This document shows positions 8,268 through 15,525 of a stretch of 21,585 nt of DNA, piece after piece (the first letter of the stretch is position 1; each line of letters begins with the position of its first letter). The position numbers and the translations under genes were made by a program. The notes under the pieces are model-generated. The model was not told the origin of the DNA. It was given only the letters and a program-made list of their open reading frames with translations, and searched no databases. The stretch comes from CAYQFQ01 sp964416925 (GTDB lineage: Bacteria > Patescibacteriota > Minisyncoccia > Phycocordibacterales > GWA1-40-21): assembly GCA_964416925.1 (NCBI GenBank), contig CAYQFQ010000013.1:1-21585 (forward strand). The letters are read 5' to 3'.

Positions 8268-8829
8268 CTCTGCTTCCATATTCCCCCGTCTCTGTATTTA
8301 TAGAAATTATTTCTCCTTCTTTGATGAAGAGAGGAGCGTTTATAATTGCACCCGTCTCAAGAGTTATTTGTTTTGTTCCACCGGAAGAAGTATCCCCTCT
8401 TACTGCAGGAGGAGCTTCCGTAACCTTAAGTTCAACTTTAATAGGAAGTTTTACACCAATAACTTTATCTTCAAAAAGCATTGTCTCAACTAAAGAATTT
8501 ACTTTCATAAACTTTGCAGGCATACCAATAAGTGTTTCCTCAAGCTCAAATCTCTTTGCTGGGTCTTTAGGGTCACAGAACCAAAACTCTCCCTTATTTT
8601 TGTAAAGAAACTTTGCATCTTTATACTCAATTTCAGCTTCCTGGACTTTTTCAGATTGATGAAATGATATTTCAGTAATCTTACCAGTAATCATATTCTT
8701 CAACTTTGTAGCATTAACAGGCTTTCTCTGTTGTTTTCTGAAAACGTGAGAACCGATAACTTCAAAAGGCTGTCCTTCATAGATAATGAATTTTTTCTCA
8801 ACAACTTCGCTGTACTCAAGCATTGCCAT
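8263..8829 (-). CDS. efp: Elongation factor P, with a non-canonical tip loop
   Basis: 188 residues, the usual EF-P length. EF-P binds between the P and E sites and relieves ribosome stalling at proline runs. Three beta domains fit: a KOW-like N-domain (to about 65), a middle OB domain (to about 130, E-T-L-I-G-M-P-A-K-F-M) and a C-terminal OB domain ending S-I-N-T-E-T-G-E-Y-G-S-R-V. The loop that in model EF-Ps reads P-G-K-G and carries the modified Lys/Arg is here H-V-F-R-K-Q-Q-R-K-P (28-37). An ungapped alignment to E. coli puts Gln at position 34. ATG 8827-8829 is used; a second in-frame ATG is two codons later. It is convergent with recA and shares its terminator. Confidence 0.93.
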   Translation of the reverse strand: MAMLEYSEVVEKKFIIYEGQPFEVIGSHVFRKQQRKPVNATKLKNMITGKITEISFHQSEKVQEAEIEYKDAKFLYKNKGEFWFCDPKDPAKRFELEETLIGMPAKFMKVNSLVETMLFEDKVIGVKLPIKVELKVTEAPPAVRGDTSSGGTKQITLETGAIINAPLFIKEGEIISINTETGEYGSRV

Positions 8830-8952
8830 ATGTTTTATATTTATTTTATAACAAAACTGATTCTATATTAAAAATAAGCAAAAAACAAGGATATTTTAAC
8901 GATGTTCAATTTAAATCCTAATCATTTCTCTCCACCAACATTTCTTTTTCTT

Positions 8953-8978
8953 TCATTCCAGTGCAAACGGGAATCTAG
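8953..8978. repeat. Degenerate partner unit of the palindromic repeat
   Basis: TCATTCC...GGAATCTAG in opposite orientation to the unit at 8989-9018, separated from it by 10 nt. Its ends match the complement of that unit apart from a few substitutions, so the two form a head-to-head composite. Confidence 0.5.
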
Positions 8979-8988
8979 TTCTGATAGT

Positions 8989-9018
8989 CTGGATCCCAGA
9001 TCAAGTCTGGGATGACAG
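8989..9018. repeat. 30-bp palindromic interspersed repeat, copy 2
   Basis: Exact 30-bp match to 4256-4285, in the same orientation on the plus strand, between efp and the rpsR terminator. Intergenic placement and hairpin potential fit a REP/MITE-like element. Confidence 0.8.
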
Positions 9019-9026
9019 AGAAAAAA

Positions 9027-9042
9027 ACCGCCTACCGGCGGT
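9027..9042 (-). terminator. Intrinsic terminator after rpsR
   Basis: Minus strand: ACCGCC-GGTA-GGCGGT followed by an uninterrupted T tract (complement of 9021-9026). It ends the rpsF-ssb-rpsR group. Confidence 0.9.
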
Positions 9043-9054
9043 CATTTCAATGAT

Positions 9055-9255
9055 TTACCTTGAGACAAAAGGAAGAAGTGCCATAAATCTTGCTCTCTTT
9101 ATAGCTTCTGAAAGCTGTCTTTGGCTCTTTGCACAAACTCCAGTCTTCTTCTTTCCATTAACCCTTGCATGAGGATTAAGAAACTTCTTTAAAAGTTCCG
9201 TGTCTTTGTAATCTACCTGTTTAATATTATTTTGTGAAAAAAAGCATTGTTTCAT
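9055..9255 (-). CDS. rpsR: 30S ribosomal protein S18
   Basis: 66 residues, shorter than E. coli S18 (75). Binds the platform of the 30S subunit next to S6. Signature segments seen are V-D-Y-K-D-T-E-L-L-K-K-F-L near the N-terminus, then G-K-K-K-T-G-V-C-A-K-S-Q-R-Q-L and A-I-K-R-A-R-F-M-A-L-L-P-F near the C-terminus. It lies downstream of ssb and rpsF, the common bacterial order, and has its own promoter candidate. It ends with TAA before a strong terminator. Confidence 0.95.
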   Translation of the reverse strand: MKQCFFSQNNIKQVDYKDTELLKKFLNPHARVNGKKKTGVCAKSQRQLSEAIKRARFMALLPFVSR

Positions 9256-9267
9256 AATTGGTTTTTG

Positions 9268-9296
9268 ATACTACTATATCTTCTTCTATATTGCAA
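9268..9296 (-). promoter_or_regulatory. Promoter candidate of rpsR
   Basis: TTGCAA (9296-9291), 17-nt spacer, TAGTAT (9273-9268), then 12 nt to the ATG. The predicted leader is only about 5 nt. Confidence 0.45.
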
Positions 9297-9298
9297 AC

Positions 9299-9745
9299 TT
9301 AAAATGGTATATCTTCTGGATTAATCTCTTCTGTTGGATAGTCGATCGTGTCCATCGCAGGAGCTTTTGATGAGCTATTTGAAGTATCTGTCTTCTCTGC
9401 CCCAACTGAAGCAGTACCGCTTGATTTTGGCCCAAACTGAACCCTATCTGCAACTATCTCTGTTCTGTAATTCTTCTTCCCTTCAGCCTCCCAACTTCTT
9501 GTTTGAATTCTACCCTCAATAAGGACACTTTGTCCTTTCTTTAAGTATTTTCCAACTGAATCTGCCTGCTTACCAAAAACTACTATATTGTGATAGTCAG
9601 TTGATTCTTGTTTTGCACCGTTTTTATCTTTCCAAACTCTGTTTGTAGCAACTGAAAATGAAGCCACTTGCATACCAGATGGTATTGCTTTTAACTCTGG
9701 GTCTCTTGTTAAATTACCTATTATTATTGCTTTATTTAAATACAT
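9299..9745 (-). CDS. ssb: Single-stranded DNA-binding protein
   Basis: 148 residues. Coats single-stranded DNA during replication and repair. The OB-fold covers about residues 1-105: M-Y-L-N-K-A-I-I-I-G-N-L-T-R-D-P-E-L at the start, then V-A-S-F-S-V-A-T-N-R-V-W, D-Y-H-N-I-V-V-F-G-K-Q-A and G-Q-S-V-L-I-E-G-R-I-Q-T-R-S-W. A Ser/Ala/Thr-rich linker follows, and an acidic tail ends in D-I-P-F, the standard docking tip for partner proteins. It sits between rpsF and rpsR; the 36-nt gap after rpsF carries its own extended -10. Confidence 0.96.
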   Translation of the reverse strand: MYLNKAIIIGNLTRDPELKAIPSGMQVASFSVATNRVWKDKNGAKQESTDYHNIVVFGKQADSVGKYLKKGQSVLIEGRIQTRSWEAEGKKNYRTEIVADRVQFGPKSSGTASVGAEKTDTSNSSSKAPAMDTIDYPTEEINPEDIPF

Positions 9746-9751
9746 AAGACT

Positions 9752-9760
9752 ATTTTAACA
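9752..9760 (-). promoter_or_regulatory. Extended -10 promoter of ssb (leaderless arrangement)
   Basis: Minus strand TGT-TAAAAT with the hexamer at 9757-9752, then 6 nt to the ATG at 9745. Transcription would begin at or next to the start codon. No Shine-Dalgarno sequence and only a weak -35. Confidence 0.5.
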
Positions 9761-9781
9761 CAGACAAAGTTTAAAAACTAT

Positions 9782-10276
9782 TTATTCAGCAATCAAATCT
9801 TCTATAGATTTATCAATCTCTTCTATTGAGGCAGGCTTTCCATCTTTGTCAGCTTTTTCTGCTTTTGTTTTTGAACTTTCTTTTTCAACGAAGGCTGGTG
9901 CTTGTTTCTGATGAAAAATAGTATTTTCTCTTATTGTTTTAATTAATATGTATCTTAGAACGTTTGTTTCTGCCTTTAGAGCTTCATCAATATTCTTTAC
10001 ATCACCTTCTGTAAGCTCAAATTTCACCCAACCAAAATATGCCTTATCAAATTTGTTATATGATCCAGCTTCTGCTTTCTTTAGTGTATAGGCCAAAGGT
10101 CGAAGCTTCGCAGCTTCTTCAGATATAATAGTACCCTTCTCTTTTAAGATAATTGCTTTTATTTTTTCTGTCTCTTGTGGAACATTTTCCTCAGCTACAG
10201 ACGAAACAATATGATAGCCGACTTCATATATTCTAGAATCGGTCTTTTTTTCTTCAGTTTCTACTTTCTTTTGCAT
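9782..10276 (-). CDS. rpsF: 30S ribosomal protein S6
   Basis: 164 residues from ATG 10274-10276. Binds 16S rRNA together with S18 on the 30S platform. The ferredoxin-like core covers about residues 15-105: R-I-Y-E-V-G-Y-H-I-V, then I-I-S-E-E-A-A-K-L-R-P-L-A-Y and L-R-Y-I-L-I-K-T. A Lys/Glu-rich extension of about 50 residues follows, as in other S6 proteins with disordered tails. An in-frame TTG at 10312 would add 12 residues, but it lies inside the -35 element, so the ATG is preferred. It is the first gene of the S6-SSB-S18 group, 47 nt after the M16 peptidase gene. Confidence 0.93.
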   Translation of the reverse strand: MQKKVETEEKKTDSRIYEVGYHIVSSVAEENVPQETEKIKAIILKEKGTIISEEAAKLRPLAYTLKKAEAGSYNKFDKAYFGWVKFELTEGDVKNIDEALKAETNVLRYILIKTIRENTIFHQKQAPAFVEKESSKTKAEKADKDGKPASIEEIDKSIEDLIAE

Positions 10277-10283
10277 GAAGAAC

Positions 10284-10312
10284 AGATTAACACAGGCAGA
10301 GGTAAAAAGCAA
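10284..10312 (-). promoter_or_regulatory. Promoter of rpsF (leaderless arrangement)
   Basis: TTGCTT (10312-10307), 17-nt spacer, TAATCT (10289-10284), then 7 nt to the ATG at 10276. The predicted transcription start coincides with the start codon. No Shine-Dalgarno sequence. Confidence 0.55.
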
Positions 10313-10323
10313 ACGTTTCCAAG

Positions 10324-11592
10324 CTAGATTTTAAGGATATTTAGAAAAGGTTTGGGATCATTTAATTTACCTACAATAGAAAGATTGAGGTTCTTTTCTA
10401 TAAATATCTTCTGGGCCAAAGATTTTATATCTTCGGCTGTGACAGACTCTATTTCTTTAGTTATATCATCTGGGGTCTTTAATGGTTTCTTGTGTACTTC
10501 TTGACCACCCAAAAAGCTTGCAACTGAATCGCTCGATTCAAGAGAAAGTAACATACTTCCAATGAGATTACTTTTTACTCTTTTCAGTTCATCCGCTGGA
10601 ACCAATTCTTCTTTTAAAGACTTAAGTTCAAACAAAATTGCTTCAATTCCTTCTGAAATCCTATTTGAATCAACTCCTGCTGAGACAGTGAAGAATCCAT
10701 GATCTGTGTACGCCTCGGCATCAGCGCGAACATAGTAACAAATCCCTTTTTCATCCCTCATCTTCTGAAAAAGTCTTGCGCTCATTCCGCCAGACAAAAC
10801 TCCCTCAATCAGTCTAAGTGGTATATTAAGTTTGTTATAAGTATCACAAGTTCTCACACCGACAATTAGATGTGTTTGGTCCGTATCCTTATAGAACAGA
10901 GAGACTTTTGCCTCTTCTTGAGACTCTTTAACTTTCCTTTTCTCTTCTTTCTTCCATGTTCCTATTTTATTAAAATTTTGTGCAACTTTTTTAAACACAG
11001 TCTTCTCATCAAAACTTCCTGCCACAATCACAACAGTTGAAGAAGCAACATAATGTTTATTTTTGTAATCAATCAGGTCTGTTCTCTTTATCTTCTGAAC
11101 TGTATCTCTAGTTCCTGCTAAGGTCCAACCTGCAGGTTGATCACCATAAAGAAGTTTTGAGAACTCTTCGTGAACAATCCACTGAGGTAAATCTTTATAC
11201 ATATTAATTTCCTCAATAATAACCCCTTTCTCTTTCTCAAGCTCCTTCTCGGGAAAAACCGAGTTTATGTAGATATCAGATAATACATCTAAAATGTTAT
11301 CTATATGTTTCTTGTTAGCCTTAGCATAATATCCTGTATGCTCGTTTGAAGTGAAAGCGTTGAAATGAGACCCAATTGCATCTAATTCTCTTGAAATATC
11401 TCTTGGTGCTGGTCTCTTGGTTGTCCCTTTAAAACACATGTGTTCCAAGACATGCGAAATGCCGTTTAATTCTTTTTTTTCAAATTCGGAACCCGTCTCT
11501 ACTAGTACCAAAACAGTAACTGTTGGATTATCCTTCATTGGAATAGAAATAATTCTCAAGCCGTTCTTAAGTTTCTTCTTGGTGAATTTCAT
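10324..11592 (-). CDS. M16-family zinc peptidase (pitrilysin / processing-peptidase type)
   Basis: 422 residues, the length of a single-chain bacterial M16B protein that works as a dimer. The inverted zinc motif H-x-x-E-H is H47-V-L-E50-H51, and the third ligand Glu fits at 127/128 (G-V-I-I-E-E-I-N). The second half keeps the family segment S-A-R-L-F-Q-K-M-R-D-E-K-G-I-C-Y-Y. So the protein has both the catalytic and the substrate-binding R/Y region and is probably active. It has no signal peptide, so it is cytoplasmic or membrane-associated; the substrate is unknown. ATG 11590-11592 lies 8 nt after the restored glyS stop, so the two are likely co-transcribed. It ends with TAG. Confidence 0.9.
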   Translation of the reverse strand: MKFTKKKLKNGLRIISIPMKDNPTVTVLVLVETGSEFEKKELNGISHVLEHMCFKGTTKRPAPRDISRELDAIGSHFNAFTSNEHTGYYAKANKKHIDNILDVLSDIYINSVFPEKELEKEKGVIIEEINMYKDLPQWIVHEEFSKLLYGDQPAGWTLAGTRDTVQKIKRTDLIDYKNKHYVASSTVVIVAGSFDEKTVFKKVAQNFNKIGTWKKEEKRKVKESQEEAKVSLFYKDTDQTHLIVGVRTCDTYNKLNIPLRLIEGVLSGGMSARLFQKMRDEKGICYYVRADAEAYTDHGFFTVSAGVDSNRISEGIEAILFELKSLKEELVPADELKRVKSNLIGSMLLSLESSDSVASFLGGQEVHKKPLKTPDDITKEIESVTAEDIKSLAQKIFIEKNLNLSIVGKLNDPKPFLNILKI

Positions 11593-11600
11593 ATTTAAAT

Positions 11601-12889
11601 CTAATTAAGTTTACTAGTAAGATAGGCCGATAATTCTTCGATTTTCACTCTCTCTTGAGCTCCAGTATCTCTGCTTCTTATAGTTACAGACTCATCTTTC
11701 TCTACTGTATCAAAGTCCACAGTCACACAGAATGGAGTACCAATTTCATCTTGTCTTCTAATTCTTTTTTCAAATCCATGTAAACTTTTCGTGCTTTCTC
11801 TACTAGCTGTGGCTTATTTTTCAAAAGTGGAAACACAGCAATTTTTACTGGGGCAACACTTGAAGCAAGTTTTAAATATGAACGCACCTCATCCCCCATT
11901 TTATCCTCCATGTAAGCATCACAAAGTATAGCCAACACCGTTCTATCAACTCCGAGTGATGGTTCAATACAATGTGGAGTAAACTTTTCTTTCGTCTCTT
12001 CATCAAAATATATCAAATCAGTTCCACTTGCCTGTGAGTGTTTTGAAAGATCGTAATCAGTCCTGTATGCAAGTCCATAAAGTTCTTTTCTACCAAAAGG
12101 AAAATCAAATTCGATATCAATAGTTCTCTTTGAGTAAAATGCTCTTTCAGTATCAGACACTTCAAGTTCATGAACATGGTCCTTGTTTAACCCCACAAGT
12201 TTCATCCAGTCATGTAGTTCACTTCTAAAATGCTCAAACGACTTTTCCCAAGCATCTGGTCTTACAAGATACTCTATCTCCATCTGTTCAAATTCACGGG
12301 ATCTGAAAGTAAAATCTCTTGGGGCAATTTCATTTCTAAATGCTTTACCTATTTGTGCCATACCAAAAGGAAGTTTTGGATGAAATGAATCAATAATATT
12401 TTTATAATTAACAAACATTCCCTGAGCAGTTTCCGGTCTCAAATATGACACCGAGGTTTCATCGGCAATAGCTCCAACATTGGTCTTGAAAAGCATATTA
12501 AATTGTTTTTCTTCGCCCATCTTACCGCCACATTCAGGACATTTATTTTTATCTTCAAGCTGATCTGTTCTAAATCTTCTTTTACATTTGCTGCATTCTG
12601 CCAATGGGTCGGAAAATCCACCAACATGTCCCGTTGCCTGCCAAACTTTTTGATTCATGAGGATTGCTGCATCGATTCCATACATATCTTCCCTATCAGT
12701 TACAAATTTCTTCCACCACAAATCTCTTACGTTATTTTTTAATGCAACACCATATGGACCGTAGTCCCAAGTTCCAGCTAGCCCACCATATATTTCGGAT
12801 CCCTGAAAGATAAATCCCCTTCTCTTGCAAAGGGATATTATCTTTTCCATCACTTCAGCTTCTGGTGTTTTTTCTTTTTTATTAGCCAT
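11601..12889 (-). CDS. glyS: Glycyl-tRNA synthetase (alpha2 type), disrupted by a small deletion and frameshift
   Basis: Charges tRNA-Gly. Residues 1-380 read normally from ATG 12887-12889: class II motif 1 region, a CxxC pair set (C99, C102, C117, C120), motif 2 around 184-206 (F-R-N-E-I-A-P-R-D-F-T-F-R) and motif 3 (P-S-L-G-V-D-R-T-V-L-A-I-L). In the main frame the protein ends early at TGA 11723-11725. The next frame carries the true C-terminus (R-R-Q-D-E-I-G-T-P-F-C-V-T-V-D-F-D, then V-T-I-R-S-R-D-T-G-A-Q-E-R) to TAG 11601-11603. At the junction (about 11765-11790, near an A6 run), roughly 15 residues of the usual Y-D-x-x-G-x-I-G-R-R-Y stretch are absent. So there is a deletion as well as a shift. 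GlyRS is essential, so an assembly error is the first suspicion. An AGGA 7 nt before the ATG may be a ribosome binding site. Confidence 0.88.
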
Positions 12890-12951
12890 TGTTTTGTCCT
12901 GAATGTTTATCGAACACTTTTTATTAATATCTATATATTACAGAAAAATCT

Positions 12952-14847
12952 TTATTGCACAACCTTTCCTCCGCCACTGGGGAAATTAGGATCATATTTA
13001 AGATCTGTACTAATCAGAAGTTTTGTCTCTCCAACAGTAGTCTGTGTGAATGTATCAGTCCCGGTAATTTTTGAGTCACTTAGAAGCATTGGTGTAGCAC
13101 CGAGCTGACTTAAACTTGGAATAAAAGAGACTTGGAATGAAACTTCTTTTACAGGAAGAGTTGTTCCAGTCCCCGCTTTTACATCTCCCACATCCCACAC
13201 TATTTCTCCACCAAGAGGATTAAAAGTTAGTTTTTCTGATGTAGGGAATGTCTTATTTGTCCACTTAACATAAGACGGAATAGTTGCAGACACTTTTGTT
13301 CCGGAAACTAAGTTCGAAGTGTTTGTAACTGTCCAAGTTACAGTATAAGTACTTTCTTGTTCAACGGTTGGAGGCACTGGCCCAGAATTTGTAAATGGAC
13401 CAATATAATAAAATCCTCTGGAAAGAAGAGAAATATTTGAAGAGATTTTCACTCTCTTAGAGTCGGAAAATAAAAGTTCTTCTGGAACACTTGATCCTTC
13501 AACCCTCTTTCCTCTTATAGAAACATCAAGATATATTTCTGGGTTAGTAAATGAGCTGCCGGTCTTTGAGTAATTACCAAAGCTGGCAAAATCAAATGAA
13601 GCTTCTCCCGTCTGACCTGGAGACAAAGAAATAAGGCTTGGATTATTTTCTCCACTATAAATAATTGTATTATCAATAGATCTATAAAATCCTTTTTGGC
13701 TACTAATCGTACTTTTATCCAAAGGGTCTCCTCTCAATTTTAACTCAATAGTTAAATCGTATATTTGGTTAGGTAAATTATTAGTCCAGACAAGATCACC
13801 TCTAGATATCTTTCCACTTTCTATCACTACGTCTTTATTTAAGTCACCATTTACAGCAAGACTCAAAGCAACAAAAGGTTTTCTTATGAAGACTGAAGCG
13901 TCTGAATAGACAAAAGGTGTACTTATTTCCCTTTCGTTTAGTTTGTTTGGATTACCAACAGTAAATTTGAATACCCTTTCCTCCCCATCTTGTCCGGTTA
14001 TGTTACCACTAAGTTTAATCGTCCTTCTACCACCAGGAGCTAGATCACCGATACTCCAGACGTTGTTGTCTAAATATGGTTTAGGTGTCGAACTTTTATA
14101 CTCGAAACCAAATGGGTAATCAACTCTAAAGGATAAATCTTTAATCGTCGTGAGTGAATTCGAAACGATCTCTATCTCATAATCAATATTTTGATTTGCA
14201 TTCGCCTCTGTTATACCTTTGACCATAATATTCACAGGCGAGGAACTGATCATAATCGGATACTCCTTTTCTTTAGAAAAAATTGCGTTCGATCCAGGGG
14301 TACGATATTCAACAGAAACCTTTATGGTCTTTCTTGAATTTTCTTCGCCAAATAAAATTGCTTTGATGACTTTACTTTTCGTCTCCCCGACATTCATATC
14401 ACCTAAAACCTCAGTGTAACGTTTTAGCTCTCTAGAGATGTTTTCAGCCTCTCTCGTCCCATCAGGAAAAGTAACTTGTAAATCTACCACCTTAAGCTGA
14501 ACACTATTATTATTTTTTATTCCAATTTCAAGGGGTAATACTTCCCCACCAGCCACAGATATTGGGCCTCTAATGGTGAGTTCTATATTGTCACCAGAGA
14601 TTACATTTGACCCACCAAGAAACCTATACACCGCAAAACCAAGAGCAAGTACGAAAAAGATTAGTGCCCCAAGAAGAATTTTTGTTAGCGGTAACTCCCT
14701 TCCAGATCCTACTTTTTCATCATCTTTCCAGTCGTTACTTACGTTAGATTCTGTTTCTTCAAGCTCGTATCTCTTGTTTTCTCTAGCTTTATAATTGCGA
14801 GAATAAAGAGTCTGTTTAACATCTTCTATTCTATTTTTTTTTTTTTT
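12952..14847 (-). CDS. Membrane-anchored surface protein with tandem beta-sandwich domains
   Basis: Open from 14847 to TAA 12952-12954, up to 632 codons. A cytoplasmic, charged N-terminus (K-N-R-I-E-D-V-K-Q-T-L-Y-S-R) is followed by one transmembrane helix (T-K-I-L-L-G-A-L-I-F-F-V-L-A-L-G-F-A-V-Y). About 550 outside residues form repeated Ig/DUF11-like domains, each with a D-L-x-V-T-F/F-R-V-D-Y-P strand, a G-D-x-x-x-G-x-x strand and a closing strand. The first conventional start, GTG 14629-14631, lies at the end of the helix and would remove the anchor. No ATG, GTG or TTG is in frame upstream. The 5' end coincides with a 16-A tract, so the start is unresolved. It lies downstream of recO with its own TATAAT. 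The function is unknown; an adhesin or envelope scaffold is conceivable. Confidence 0.75.
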   Translation of the reverse strand, partial: KKKKNRIEDVKQTLYSRNYKARENKRYELEETESNVSNDWKDDEKVGSGRELPLTKILLGALIFFVLALGFAVYRFLGGSNVISGDNIELTIRGPISVAGGEVLPLEIGIKNNNSVQLKVVDLQVTFPDGTREAENISRELKRYTEVLGDMNVGETKSKVIKAILFGEENSRKTIKVSVEYRTPGSNAIFSKEKEYPIMISSSPVNIMVKGITEANANQNIDYEIEIVSNSLTTIKDLSFRVDYPFGFEYKSSTPKPYLDNNVWSIGDLAPGGRRTIKLSGNITGQDGEERVFKFTVGNPNKLNEREISTPFVYSDASVFIRKPFVALSLAVNGDLNKDVVIESGKISRGDLVWTNNLPNQIYDLTIELKLRGDPLDKSTISSQKGFYRSIDNTIIYSGENNPSLISLSPGQTGEASFDFASFGNYSKTGSSFTNPEIYLDVSIRGKRVEGSSVPEELLFSDSKRVKISSNISLLSRGFYYIGPFTNSGPVPPTVEQESTYTVTWTVTNTSNLVSGTKVSATIPSYVKWTNKTFPTSEKLTFNPLGGEIVWDVGDVKAGTGTTLPVKEVSFQVSFIPSLSQLGATPMLLSDSKITGTDTFTQTTVGETKLLISTDLKYDPNFPSGGGKVVQ

Positions 14848-14849
14848 TT
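14834..14849 (-). repeat. 16-nt poly(A) homopolymer at the 5' end of the surface-protein gene
   Basis: The minus strand has 16 consecutive A between TTTTAAT and TAGAATAG, exactly where the start of the coding frame should be. Homopolymers of this length are prone to sequencing error and to polymerase slippage. Confidence 0.95.
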
Positions 14850-14869
14850 ATTAAAACATATATACAAAT

Positions 14870-14878
14870 ATTATAACA
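14870..14878 (-). promoter_or_regulatory. Extended -10 promoter upstream of the surface-protein gene
   Basis: TGT-TATAAT on the minus strand (hexamer 14875-14870), just after the recO stop. The first ATG downstream (14859-14857) is followed immediately by TTT TAA. Confidence 0.45.
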
Positions 14879-14881
14879 CAA

Positions 14882-15469
14882 TTAAAGGTGCGTTTCCTTA
14901 AGTGTCCTATTTATTTCATCTATTATTTGGTGACGACACTTCTCTGCTTCACAGACAATATCATCATTTACACAATTATCATCCCCGAGGAAACAATACT
15001 GTGGTAAATTTCGCAAGTATCCCAAATGTTTCAGTATTCTAAGCCCTAAAACAAGTTCCAAGCTATCTAACTTTTTGAGCTGTCTTTCTTTGTCAGTATA
15101 GATAAAAGCTTCTTTAACCATATTATACAGTGCTTCATTTTTCTCCTCCCCCTGCGATAAACGAAGTATAAGAGAAAAAATTTTCGCAACAAAGATCTTC
15201 GAGTTATTGTCTGACAGAAATGAAAAAGGTACTTCTTCATCCCTTTCTACTCCAACTATTCGCCAGATTTCTTTTCCTCTTACTAGAGAGACCTTGATAG
15301 GTAAGAAATTTGTTAGTTTATATCTTAATTTTGATTTTAAAAGTCTCACACCTTGAGCTGTTGCTCTAACAACCCCTAAATCTTTAGTGAGTATAAAAAA
15401 TTGTTTATTTGCCTCCCCTGTTGCAACGCTTTTGAGTATAAAACCTGATGTTTGGTAAATATGGTGCAT
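14882..15469 (-). CDS. recO: DNA repair protein RecO
   Basis: 195 residues, somewhat shorter than the common 230-250. Loads RecA onto SSB-coated DNA with RecR. The N-terminal OB-fold is recognisable: Y-Q-T-S-G-F-I-L-K-S, then F-F-I-L-T-K-D-L-G-V-V-R-A-T-A-Q-G-V-R, K-L-R-Y and L-T-N-F-L-P-I-K-V-S. The helical C-terminal part contains L-E-L-V-L-G-L-R-I-L-K-H-L-G-Y and four Cys (C-F-L-G-D-D-N-C, then C-E-A-E-K-C). The Cys spacing differs from the usual CxxC zinc finger. ATG 15467-15469, 56 nt after the methyltransferase gene. RecA and SSB are also encoded in this window. Confidence 0.9.
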   Translation of the reverse strand: MHHIYQTSGFILKSVATGEANKQFFILTKDLGVVRATAQGVRLLKSKLRYKLTNFLPIKVSLVRGKEIWRIVGVERDEEVPFSFLSDNNSKIFVAKIFSLILRLSQGEEKNEALYNMVKEAFIYTDKERQLKKLDSLELVLGLRILKHLGYLRNLPQYCFLGDDNCVNDDIVCEAEKCRHQIIDEINRTLKETHL

Positions 15470-15525
15470 AGACTCAGTTTAAAGAATCAACAAGCAAAAG
15501 TCTATATTACTACAAAGACTTTACC

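Noticed and set aside
10277..10312. TTG start adding 12 residues to S6
   Set aside because: The TTG is part of the -35 hexamer and the region holds the -10; the ATG at 10274-10276 fits both the promoter and S6 homology.
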